Below are positions 1-5,062 of a stretch of DNA of 5,659 bases, one piece after another. The stretch covers positions 1 to 5,659 of the forward strand of contig VGFB01000301.1 in the NCBI GenBank assembly GCA_016869015.1, given 5' to 3'. This DNA comes from Armatimonadota bacterium (GTDB lineage Bacteria; Armatimonadota; Zipacnadia; Zipacnadales; VGFC01). The position numbers and the translations under genes were made by a program. The stretch's first letter is position 1; each line of letters begins with the position of its first letter. A model generated the notes under the pieces. The model was not told the origin of the DNA and made no database searches. It worked only from the letters and a program-made list of their open reading frames with translations.

Positions 1-1
1 C

Positions 2-400
2 GCCGAGCAGGTCCCCGCGGACTGCCTGATCCTCACCCTGGCGTGCGGGAAGTTCCGGTTCAACAAGCTGGACCTGGGCAAGATCGGCCCCTTCCCGCGG
101 GTGCTGGACATCGGGCAGTGCAACGATGCCTACTCGGCGATCAAGATCGCGGTCGCCCTCGCGGACGCCTTCGACGTGGGCGTCAACGACCTGCCCTTGT
201 CGCTGATCCTCTCGTGGTTCGAGCAGAAGGCGTGCGTCATCCTGCTCACGCTGCTGCACCTGGGGATCAAGAACATCAAACTGGGCCCGAGCCTGCCGGC
301 CTTCGTGACGCCGCCGGTGCTGCAGGTCCTGGTCGACACCTTCGGCCTCGCGCCGATCTCGACCCCGGAAGAGGACATCAAGGCCGCCCTGGCCTCGTAG
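2..400 (+). CDS. hcp: Hybrid cluster protein (hydroxylamine/NO reductase), C-terminal part
   Basis: This is the last 132 residues of hybrid cluster protein (prismane protein), a cytoplasmic iron-sulfur-oxygen enzyme that reduces hydroxylamine in vitro and is linked to nitric oxide reduction and nitrosative stress. The start lies left of the window. Visible ligands of the hybrid Fe4S2O2 cluster, numbered from the first complete codon, are Cys15 (LACGKFRFNK), Cys40 (DIGQCNDAYS) and Glu74 (SWFEQKAC). Their spacings of 25 and 34 residues closely match Cys434, Cys459 and Glu494 of the Desulfovibrio vulgaris protein as I recall them. The stretch NIKLGPSLPAF and the short tail after it are also typical of the family. 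The stop is TAG at 398-400. The N-terminal cubane-cluster cysteines are outside the window, so the Hcp class cannot be told. The next gene follows on the same strand after 75 bp. Identification is very sure. Confidence 0.96.
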   Translation, partial: AEQVPADCLILTLACGKFRFNKLDLGKIGPFPRVLDIGQCNDAYSAIKIAVALADAFDVGVNDLPLSLILSWFEQKACVILLTLLHLGIKNIKLGPSLPAFVTPPVLQVLVDTFGLAPISTPEEDIKAALAS

Positions 401-419
401 GAACGTCAGGCGACCGTTC
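401..419 (+). other. Small bulged hairpin right after the hcp stop
   Basis: Bases 401-404 (GAAC) pair with 416-419 (GTTC), and 405-407 (GTC) pair with 412-414 (GAC). This leaves a one-base bulge at C415 and a four-base loop AGGC. The stem begins directly after the hcp stop codon. There is no T-run after it, so it is not a classical intrinsic terminator. It could be a weak attenuator or mRNA 3'-end protector between hcp and the next gene, or it could be chance. Confidence 0.3.
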
Positions 420-462
420 GCATGTTGAAGTCTTGAGGGGTGGCAGAGCGGAGGTGACGGAA

Positions 463-469
463 GAAGGGA
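463..469 (+). promoter_or_regulatory. Ribosome binding site supporting the GTG start of the YwiC-like gene
   Basis: GAAGGGA lies six bases before GTG 476 and resembles a Shine-Dalgarno sequence. It is the main argument for the longer form. The competing ATG at 575 has only GGCGAG at 566-571 upstream, three bases away. Confidence 0.45.
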
Positions 470-475
470 AGTCCC

Positions 476-1402
476 GTGGGACGGCCGTCGGCACAGATCG
501 CGACACACGACGAGAGCCCGGCCGATCCGACGGGACGCTGTGAGCAGTTACATACCCCGTCCGCCGGCGAGCCGATGCCGTCTCGCCCGGCGGGCGGGGT
601 TCTCGCCTGGCTGTTCCCGCGTCAGCATGGCGCGTGGTCCATCCTCCTCGTCGGCTACCTTGTCGGTGCCCTGGCCGTTGACGGACGGGGTGGCGCGGTG
701 CCCTGGATCGTGCTGGTCTCCACGCTGGCCGGGTTCCTCGGGCAGCACGCGACCGTAACGGCGCTCCGCGCGCGGCCATCGCAGCGGCGAGACGCGGTCG
801 TCGCGGCGTTGGGCCTCAACAGCCTCTCGGTCGGGCTCCTGGCGACCCTCATCCTCGTGCATGGCATCCGCCCCCTCCTACCCGTCGTCGCGGCGGGGGC
901 GGTCTTGGCGATCCTCTCCCTGCTCGTGCAACTCCGTCACCGCGAGCGCACCGCCTGGGGCGAGCTGGTCGGCGTTCTGGGTCTGAGCAGCGTCGTGCTC
1001 ATCGCCGCGGTGAGCCGTGCGGAGGCTTTGGGCCCGGAGAGCCTCGGTCTCTGGCTGCTGGCGCTGTTGTACTTTGCCGGAAGCGTATTCCACGTCCGTT
1101 TCCTGGTGCGCAACTGGCGTGCGCGACGCGAGCCGCTCGCGCAGCGGCTGCAGGCCGGGTGGGCGTCAGTCGTCTATCACTCAGCGGCCTTGCTGATCGT
1201 GGTCAGCCTGAGCGCCCTCGGATGGGCGCCGCCCTGGGCCGCCGCTGCGCTCGTGCCGGTAGCGATCAAGGCCCTCTGGGCACTCCGCCGAGGCGGCGAC
1301 GCCCCGCCGGTCATCCGAACGCTCGGGCTCATCGAGCTGGGGCACTCCCTGGCCTTTGCCGCCTGCATCGTGCTGATCTACCGTCTCGCGAACGCCGCGT
1401 GA
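476..1402 (+). CDS. YwiC-like integral membrane protein
   Basis: This is a 308-residue multi-pass inner-membrane protein of the YwiC-like family, whose biochemical function is not established. The family signature is the motif FPRQHGAW at residues 47-54, just before the first membrane segment. Roughly eight or nine hydrophobic helices follow, near residues 52-68, 76-92, 108-128, 131-152, 160-180, 189-207, 229-248, 251-271 and 284-303. Basic, probably cytoplasmic loops lie around 98-106, 154-158 and 212-224. The start is uncertain. GTG at 476 has a fair ribosome site (GAAGGGA at 463-469, six bases upstream). However, the first 33 residues are polar, contain a rare TTA codon and lie before the conserved domain. 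ATG at 575 would give 275 residues, nearer the usual family length as I recall it, but has only a weak ribosome site. The gene follows hcp in the same direction. In Bacillus subtilis ywiC lies among fnr, arfM and the nar genes, so a link to anaerobic nitrogen-oxide metabolism is plausible but inferred. Confidence 0.85.
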   Translation: MGRPSAQIATHDESPADPTGRCEQLHTPSAGEPMPSRPAGGVLAWLFPRQHGAWSILLVGYLVGALAVDGRGGAVPWIVLVSTLAGFLGQHATVTALRARPSQRRDAVVAALGLNSLSVGLLATLILVHGIRPLLPVVAAGAVLAILSLLVQLRHRERTAWGELVGVLGLSSVVLIAAVSRAEALGPESLGLWLLALLYFAGSVFHVRFLVRNWRARREPLAQRLQAGWASVVYHSAALLIVVSLSALGWAPPWAAAALVPVAIKALWALRRGGDAPPVIRTLGLIELGHSLAFAACIVLIYRLANAA

Positions 1403-1422
1403 ACGCCATCCCCGGCTCTCGC

Positions 1423-1451
1423 TTTACACGCAGGCCGGCGTATGGTATAGT
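1423..1451 (+). promoter_or_regulatory. Sigma-70-type promoter of the tRNA-Val gene
   Basis: The -35 box TTTACA is at 1423-1428 and the -10 box TATAGT at 1446-1451. They are separated by exactly 17 bases, and each differs from the consensus at one position (TTGACA, TATAAT). Transcription would start near 1458, about 14 bases before the mature tRNA 5' end. The promoter begins 20 bases after the stop of the YwiC-like gene, and no terminator is visible between them, so read-through from upstream is possible. Confidence 0.85.
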
Positions 1452-1471
1452 CCGGCTCCAGCAGACCGATC

Positions 1472-1547
1472 GCGCGCTTAGCTCAGTTGGGAGAGCGCTA
1501 CCTTGACAGGGTAGAGGTCACTGGTTCGACCCCAGTAGCGCGCACCA
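1472..1547 (+). tRNA. trnV: tRNA-Val, anticodon GAC, CCA end encoded
   Basis: A complete 76-base cloverleaf can be folded by hand. The acceptor stem is GCGCGCT (1472-1478) with AGCGCGC (1537-1543), perfectly paired. The D stem is GCTC/GAGC (1481-1484, 1493-1496). The anticodon stem is CTACC/GGTAG (1498-1502, 1510-1514) around loop TTGACAG, which puts anticodon GAC at 1505-1507. The variable loop is AGGTC. The T stem is ACTGG/CCAGT (1520-1524, 1532-1536) around TTCGACC. The discriminator base is A1544, and CCA at 1545-1547 is encoded in the DNA. It reads the valine codons GUC and GUU, and GUC is common in this GC-rich DNA. No copy of the 3' end recurs in the window, so there is no sign of an integrated element. 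Confidence 0.97.
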
Positions 1548-1557
1548 GAGGAATCAT

Positions 1558-1588
1558 CGACGCGGCGGGCCCAGGGCTCGTCGCGTCG
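1558..1588 (+). terminator. Strong hairpin between tRNA-Val and the convergent propeller gene, probable terminator
   Basis: Bases 1558-1571 pair with 1575-1588 in a 14-bp stem with two G-U pairs (1565-1581 and 1568-1578) and a three-base loop CAG. The outer seven pairs, CGACGCG with CGCGTCG, are perfect. The hairpin starts 11 bases after the tRNA CCA and ends 21 bases before the stop codon of the - strand gene at 1610, so it can serve both directions. The tail on the + side is only TGCTGTT and the - side has no T-run. It is therefore a U-poor terminator or a processing/decay barrier. Confidence 0.6.
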
Positions 1589-1609
1589 TGCTGTTCCCGG
1601 CCGGGGGCT

Positions 1610-2491
1610 TCACGGAAACCAGCCCAGCAGGAACTCACGGAGAGTACCCTCGAACCCGGCCTCCGCGAGGTGCTCGATCCCCTGTTGGTTGCCCCACGAG
1701 TAGTTGATGATCACGCGGCCGGCGTACTCGCACAGGTCGATGTCCGAGTTGTTCAGGTTGGCCGCCGTGGCAATGCGGGCCCGCTCCTCGTCGGTGAGAC
1801 GCGGGTGAGCGACCCGACGGTCCTCCTCCGAGGCCTCCAGCACGGGGTTGAGGGGGCTTGGCTCCCAGGACGCCAGGTCGCGCGAACGCACGACGCGCTG
1901 GTCGTAGCGGGGCCCCGGATGCGCCTCCAGGTAGAAGTTGTAGTAGTACCCCTCCAGGTACCGCAGGCAGTGCGGCGCCGTGTAGCGGTCCTTCGAGTAA
2001 GTGCACTCCGGCGGCGTCAGCTCCCACGCTTCGAGGTCTGCGGAGACGGCAAACCTCGCGGTGAAGGGCACGCCGGCGACGTCGGCTGGCCGCCCCACCT
2101 CGAACATCAGCACATACCGGTCCTCCGCGCGGCACAGCGAGGTGTTGAAGATGCCGTAGCCCGGGAGGTTGAGCGCGCTCCGCGACTCCCACGACTCCAT
2201 GTCGCCCGACACGAAGAGGTCAACTCGGTCGCCGTCCCAGACGTTCGTCCCCGTCACGTAGAGCCGATCATCCTCCACGAAGGCGTTGCCCAGGTGGTAG
2301 CCGCGAGCGAAGGGCGCCGAGGCGTCCCCCGAAGCGTGGTCCACGAAGCGGAAGTAGGACTCGCCGGTGCGGTTCCCGGAGTAGCCGGCACGAACGTACT
2401 CGAAACGGAAGAGCCGGTCTCGGAAGACGATAGGGGTCGTCTCGACGAGGTCACAGTCGATCGTGCCGAGCTTGCGAATGGCAGGCTTCAT
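1610..2491 (-). CDS. GH43-like five-bladed beta-propeller protein (putative glycosidase)
   Basis: This 293-residue protein, read from 2491 down to TGA at 1610-1612, has the look of the GH43/GH32/GH130-type five-bladed beta-propeller superfamily. The propeller signature S-x-D-x-x-x-W-E occurs three times (SGDMESWE at 95-102, SADLEAWE at 149-156, SRDLASWE at 203-210), once per visible blade. Other conserved-looking stretches are VETTPIVFRDRLFRFEYVR (16-34), YHLGNAFVEDDRLYVTG (65-81), GIFNTSLC (113-120), NNSDIDLCE (247-255), INYSWGNQQG (262-271) and a WFP C-terminus. There is no signal peptide or membrane segment, so it is probably cytoplasmic. I could not assign the standard Asp/Asp/Glu catalytic triad of GH43, so the activity (hydrolase, phosphorylase or sugar binding) is open. 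ATG 2491 has GGGGGAG four bases upstream. It follows the UroD-like gene on the same strand after 25 bases and is probably co-transcribed with it. Confidence 0.85.
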   Translation of the reverse strand: MKPAIRKLGTIDCDLVETTPIVFRDRLFRFEYVRAGYSGNRTGESYFRFVDHASGDASAPFARGYHLGNAFVEDDRLYVTGTNVWDGDRVDLFVSGDMESWESRSALNLPGYGIFNTSLCRAEDRYVLMFEVGRPADVAGVPFTARFAVSADLEAWELTPPECTYSKDRYTAPHCLRYLEGYYYNFYLEAHPGPRYDQRVVRSRDLASWEPSPLNPVLEASEEDRRVAHPRLTDEERARIATAANLNNSDIDLCEYAGRVIINYSWGNQQGIEHLAEAGFEGTLREFLLGWFP

Positions 2492-2517
2492 GGCGCTCCC
2501 CCGGGGCCGGCGGCGAC

Positions 2518-3588
2518 TCACTCGTAGGAGCCGAGCTCCTTGGCGACCTGCACGATGCGGCGGTAGTTCTCGAGGCTGACGCTGTCGGGAATCGAGTGGT
2601 CCTCGCGGAAGATGTAGCCGCCGTTCGCCTTCAGCGCGGGCAGCAGACGGCGGATCTCCGCCTCGATCCGGTCGATGTCGTCCCAGAGCATCGCATTGAG
2701 GCCGCCGTCGAGGACGAGCCGATCGCCGTAGGTCTGCTTCAGGCGCAGCGGGTCCATCCCGGCCTTCACCTCCAGGGGGTTCAGGCCATCGAGGCCGGCG
2801 CTCAGCAGGTCGGGCAGGAAGGCGTTGATGTTGCCGCACGAGTGTAGATGGGCCACGATGCCCCGCTCGTGAGCCCAGTCGATGGCGCGCTTCTGCACCG
2901 GCAGCAGCAGCTCGCGATACATGGGGACGGAGAAGAAGGTGCCGTTGCGGTAGCCCATGTCGTCACACCAGAAGATCGCGTCGAAGGTGTAGCCCTCATC
3001 CCAGATCATCTGGAGGAGCTGCAGGCTGCAGTCGAGCTCGGTGCTGTACATGTCGGCGACGAGGTCGGGGTCGTCCATCATCAGGGTCAGCAGTTGCTCG
3101 GTGCCGACGACGCGGGCGTGGGTCACGTCGAAACCGAAGAACAGCCCGCCGTGGATCCACCAGCCCCTCTCCCGCCACGTGGGATAGTGGGTGCGGAGGT
3201 GGTTCCAGTCGATGCGATCGCGACCCATCACCAGTCGGGCCTTGGCAGCCTCCCAGGAGGGGCGGTCGACGACCGTGCGGCCGAGCCAGTGGGGTGTGGA
3301 ACTGGCGTGCTTCCAGTTCTTGGACGTGGTGCCCCAGGCATCGAAGGCGATCACGTACTCGTCCGTCTCCTCGATGACCTTCGCCTCATACCGCGGGCTG
3401 ACATCCCCGCCCACCCCCACGACGTGGTCGAGACCGAAGTAGTCGGCGAAGTCGGCCTCGGCGGGCATCCCCTCGCGCCGCCACCGTTCCAGGGTGGTCC
3501 CCCACGGCCCGCCGATCATCGGCACCCGGTCGGCCTCCCGGTGCTCGTACATGCGCTGGAACCGCTCGCGAGTCGTCAGCTCGGCCAT
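2518..3588 (-). CDS. Uroporphyrinogen decarboxylase-like (URO-D/MtaA-CmuA superfamily) protein
   Basis: This 356-residue protein has the fold signatures of the URO-D superfamily, a TIM barrel that includes heme-pathway HemE and the zinc methyltransferases MtaA, MtbA and CmuA. It opens with the usual LTTRERF...ADRVPM pattern (residues 4-24). It lacks the arginine-rich RQAGRY substrate motif of true HemE, so it is unlikely to make heme. The segment HLHSCGN at 247-253 gives an H-x-C pair (His249, Cys251) like the zinc site of methyltransferase members. No third cysteine is visible in the C-terminal part, where NPLEVKAGMD (270-279) and FREDHSIPDSVSLENY (327-342) are found instead. Another acidic residue or histidine may complete a metal site, or none may exist. 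The start ATG at 3588 has GGGAG seven bases upstream. An open frame continues to 3786, but that part lies in the divergent gene's leader and is unlike the family. It is the first gene of a likely operon with the propeller gene. Substrate unknown; corrinoid-linked demethylation is only a guess. Confidence 0.88.
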   Translation of the reverse strand: MAELTTRERFQRMYEHREADRVPMIGGPWGTTLERWRREGMPAEADFADYFGLDHVVGVGGDVSPRYEAKVIEETDEYVIAFDAWGTTSKNWKHASSTPHWLGRTVVDRPSWEAAKARLVMGRDRIDWNHLRTHYPTWRERGWWIHGGLFFGFDVTHARVVGTEQLLTLMMDDPDLVADMYSTELDCSLQLLQMIWDEGYTFDAIFWCDDMGYRNGTFFSVPMYRELLLPVQKRAIDWAHERGIVAHLHSCGNINAFLPDLLSAGLDGLNPLEVKAGMDPLRLKQTYGDRLVLDGGLNAMLWDDIDRIEAEIRRLLPALKANGGYIFREDHSIPDSVSLENYRRIVQVAKELGSYE

Positions 3589-3595
3589 CGCGCTG

Positions 3596-3600
3596 CTCCC
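3596..3600 (-). promoter_or_regulatory. Ribosome binding site of the UroD-like gene
   Basis: GGGAG on the - strand lies seven bases before ATG 3588. It supports this start over the upstream in-frame ATG codons, which fall inside the leader of the divergent ceramidase-like gene. Confidence 0.65.
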
Positions 3601-3602
3601 GT

Positions 3603-3633
3603 CGATCGCAGGATCGGTGCGTCGGTCAGACCG
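3603..3633. promoter_or_regulatory. Two adjacent small palindromes upstream of the UroD-like gene, candidate operators
   Basis: CGATCGCAGGATCG at 3603-3616 has perfect five-base arms around four bases. CGGTCAGACCG at 3623-3633 has perfect five-base arms around one base. Their centres are about 18-19 bases apart. They lie in the 157-bp gap shared by two divergent genes, just before the ribosome site of the UroD-like gene, where a repressor or an mRNA hairpin could act. No known regulator motif was recognised, and short palindromes arise easily in GC-rich DNA. Confidence 0.35.
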
Positions 3634-3658
3634 CGTTTCGCCGCGCGTGCCCGGCACC

Positions 3659-3684
3659 CCTCGCCGCCCTCGGCATGGGCGAGG
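3659..3684. promoter_or_regulatory. Inverted repeat in the divergent intergenic region
   Basis: CCTCGCC (3659-3665) pairs with GGCGAGG (3678-3684). Inside it, GCC (3666-3668) pairs with GGC (3672-3674) around loop CTC, leaving ATG as a three-base bulge. This is a ten-pair imperfect hairpin or operator in the middle of the control region between the UroD-like and ceramidase-like genes. I could not find a convincing -35/-10 pair for either gene in this 157-bp gap (3589-3745), which suggests non-sigma-70 or activator-dependent promoters, or simply weak boxes. Confidence 0.35.
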
Positions 3685-3730
3685 AGGAGTGCGGGTTGGC
3701 GGCGGGAATTGGCCCTGCCACAGAACCATC

Positions 3731-3738
3731 GGGAGGAG
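3731..3738 (+). promoter_or_regulatory. Strong Shine-Dalgarno site of the ceramidase-like gene
   Basis: GGGAGGAG contains the GGAGG core complementary to the 16S rRNA 3' end and stands seven bases before ATG 3746. It fixes this start against a long upstream open frame. It is the best ribosome site in the window and suggests efficient translation. Confidence 0.85.
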
Positions 3739-3745
3739 TACCCCC

Positions 3746-5059
3746 ATGCCTCGCCTGCAAGCGGGAGCCGCGCAACTGGACATCACGCCGGGACTGGGCG
3801 CGCACCTGATCGGCTACTTCACGGATCGGCTGGCTGGTGATGTTCTGGACCCTCTGAACGCCAAGGCCATCGCGCTGTCCTGCGGCGACACGACGTTGGG
3901 GCTGGTGATCTGCGATCTCATCGTCGTGCCCGGGCCGGTGGTGACGGCGGCCAAGACTCGGATCCGGGAACAGACGGGCGTACCGCCGGAGAACGTGCTG
4001 ATCGCGGGGACGCACACGCACACGGGGCCGGCCATTGTGGGGGCTCTGGGCACGCCGGAGGAACCGGGGTACGCCGACTGGGTGGCGCCGCGAATCGCCG
4101 ACGCCTTCACGATGGCCTTCCGGCGGCAACGGCCGGCGCAGTTCGCCCACGCGGCAGGCTCGGTGCCGGGGGAAGTTCACAACCGTCGGTGGCACATGAA
4201 GGACGGCAGCGTGCAGATGAACCCGGGGCATCTGAACCCCGACGCGATCCGTCCGGCCGGTCCGACCGACCCCCAACTCGGGTTGCTTGTGCTGCGATCG
4301 CCCGACGGCGCGCCCATCGCGGCGCTGGGGAACCTGAGCTTGCACTATGTCGGCATCAGCGGCGCAGACCACCACGTCATCTCCGCCGACTACTTCGCCG
4401 CCTTCGGCGCGGCGCTGAACCGTCTGGCCGGGGCCGGGTTCGTCAGTCCGCTGGCCAACGGCACCTTCGGCGATGTGAACAACCTCGACTTCACACGCCC
4501 CCCGCGCCACAGCCTCCACCTGCGCCACCAGATCGAGCGGGTCGGGAATGTCGTGGCCGCCGAGGCGTGGCGGATCTGGAACGGCCTCGCTGAGGAGGAC
4601 TTCCGCGACGAGGCGCCCCTGGGGGCGAGGTTGACGGAAGTGAACTTCCCCGCGCGGTCCCCTTCGGCGGAGGAGCTGGCCTCGGCCAGGGCGCGGTACG
4701 AGGCGGGGGAGGCGTGGGATGATGCGGAGTGGCTCTACGCGCGGGAGGTCGTACTGTGCGCGCAGGGGCCGACGGAATGGCTGGTGCCGCTCCAGACACT
4801 GCGCATCGGGGAGCTGGGAATCGTCGGGCTCGCCGGCGAGGTGTTCACGGAGATCGGCCTCGACATCAAGGCTCGCTCGCCGTTCGCTCAGACCATGAAC
4901 ATCGGCATTGCCAACGACACCGTCGGCTACGTCGCCACCGACCAGGCCCTCGACGAGGGCAGCTACGAGACCCGCCTGTGCCGCCACGTCCGCGCGCCGA
5001 AGGGCACGGGACGGCTGTGGGCGGATACGGCCATCGCCGGGCTGGAGGCGCTGCGGTAG
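3746..5059 (+). CDS. Neutral/alkaline ceramidase-like metallohydrolase, N-terminal-domain type
   Basis: This 437-residue protein matches the catalytic domain of neutral/alkaline non-lysosomal ceramidases, zinc amidases that cleave the N-acyl bond of ceramide. The N-terminus has the typical AGAAQLDITPGLGAHLIGY pattern (6-24). The zinc-site motif AGTHTHTGP is at 87-95. Further family landmarks are LSLHYVG (His200), ISADYFAAF (212-220), NGTFGDVNN (238-246, the usual active-site loop region), GEVFTEIG (364-371, Glu369) and GYVATDQALDEGSYE (394-408, Tyr395). The metal ligands of the Pseudomonas enzyme (two His, one Glu, one Tyr) thus all have candidates. Unlike that secreted enzyme there is no signal peptide, and the C-terminal immunoglobulin-like domain is absent, so it is probably cytoplasmic. 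Such short relatives often lack proven ceramidase activity, and the true substrate is unknown. Start ATG 3746 is backed by GGGAGGAG seven bases upstream. It is divergent from the UroD-like gene and convergent with ispG, stop to stop, across three bases. Confidence 0.9.
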   Translation: MPRLQAGAAQLDITPGLGAHLIGYFTDRLAGDVLDPLNAKAIALSCGDTTLGLVICDLIVVPGPVVTAAKTRIREQTGVPPENVLIAGTHTHTGPAIVGALGTPEEPGYADWVAPRIADAFTMAFRRQRPAQFAHAAGSVPGEVHNRRWHMKDGSVQMNPGHLNPDAIRPAGPTDPQLGLLVLRSPDGAPIAALGNLSLHYVGISGADHHVISADYFAAFGAALNRLAGAGFVSPLANGTFGDVNNLDFTRPPRHSLHLRHQIERVGNVVAAEAWRIWNGLAEEDFRDEAPLGARLTEVNFPARSPSAEELASARARYEAGEAWDDAEWLYAREVVLCAQGPTEWLVPLQTLRIGELGIVGLAGEVFTEIGLDIKARSPFAQTMNIGIANDTVGYVATDQALDEGSYETRLCRHVRAPKGTGRLWADTAIAGLEALR

Positions 5060-5062
5060 GTC

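Noticed and set aside
401..475. FNR/CRP-type operator between hcp and the YwiC-like gene
   Set aside because: The TTGAAGTCTTGAG stretch at 425-437 is a direct repeat-like pattern rather than the TTGAT-N4-ATCAA palindrome, and no -10 box follows.
1472..1547. tRNA-Val as an integration site for a mobile element
   Set aside because: No direct repeat of the tRNA 3' end and no integrase or phage-like gene were seen in the window.
1487..2527. 346-codon open frame on the + strand
   Set aside because: It starts inside the tRNA and runs antisense to the propeller gene. Its protein is valine/arginine-rich with no recognisable motif, as expected for a shadow frame in GC-rich DNA.
2518..3588. Heme-pathway uroporphyrinogen decarboxylase (hemE)
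   Set aside because: The protein lacks the RQAGRY motif of true HemE and carries an H-x-C pair instead. No other heme genes are nearby.
3494..3745. Upstream extension of the ceramidase-like frame to 3494
   Set aside because: It overlaps the UroD-like gene antisense. The family N-terminus (AGAAQLDITPG) begins just after ATG 3746, which has GGGAGGAG at the right distance.
3589..3786. Upstream extension of the UroD-like frame to 3786
   Set aside because: It would overlap the start of the divergent ceramidase-like gene. The added 66 residues are unlike the family, and ATG 3588 has its own ribosome site.
2848..3840. 330-codon open frame on the + strand
   Set aside because: It is antisense to the UroD-like gene, whose protein carries clear family motifs. 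The + frame has low-complexity content and no ribosome site.
3626..4987. 453-codon open frame on the - strand
   Set aside because: It is antisense to the ceramidase-like gene, which has strong family motifs and an excellent Shine-Dalgarno site. The - frame shows no family resemblance.
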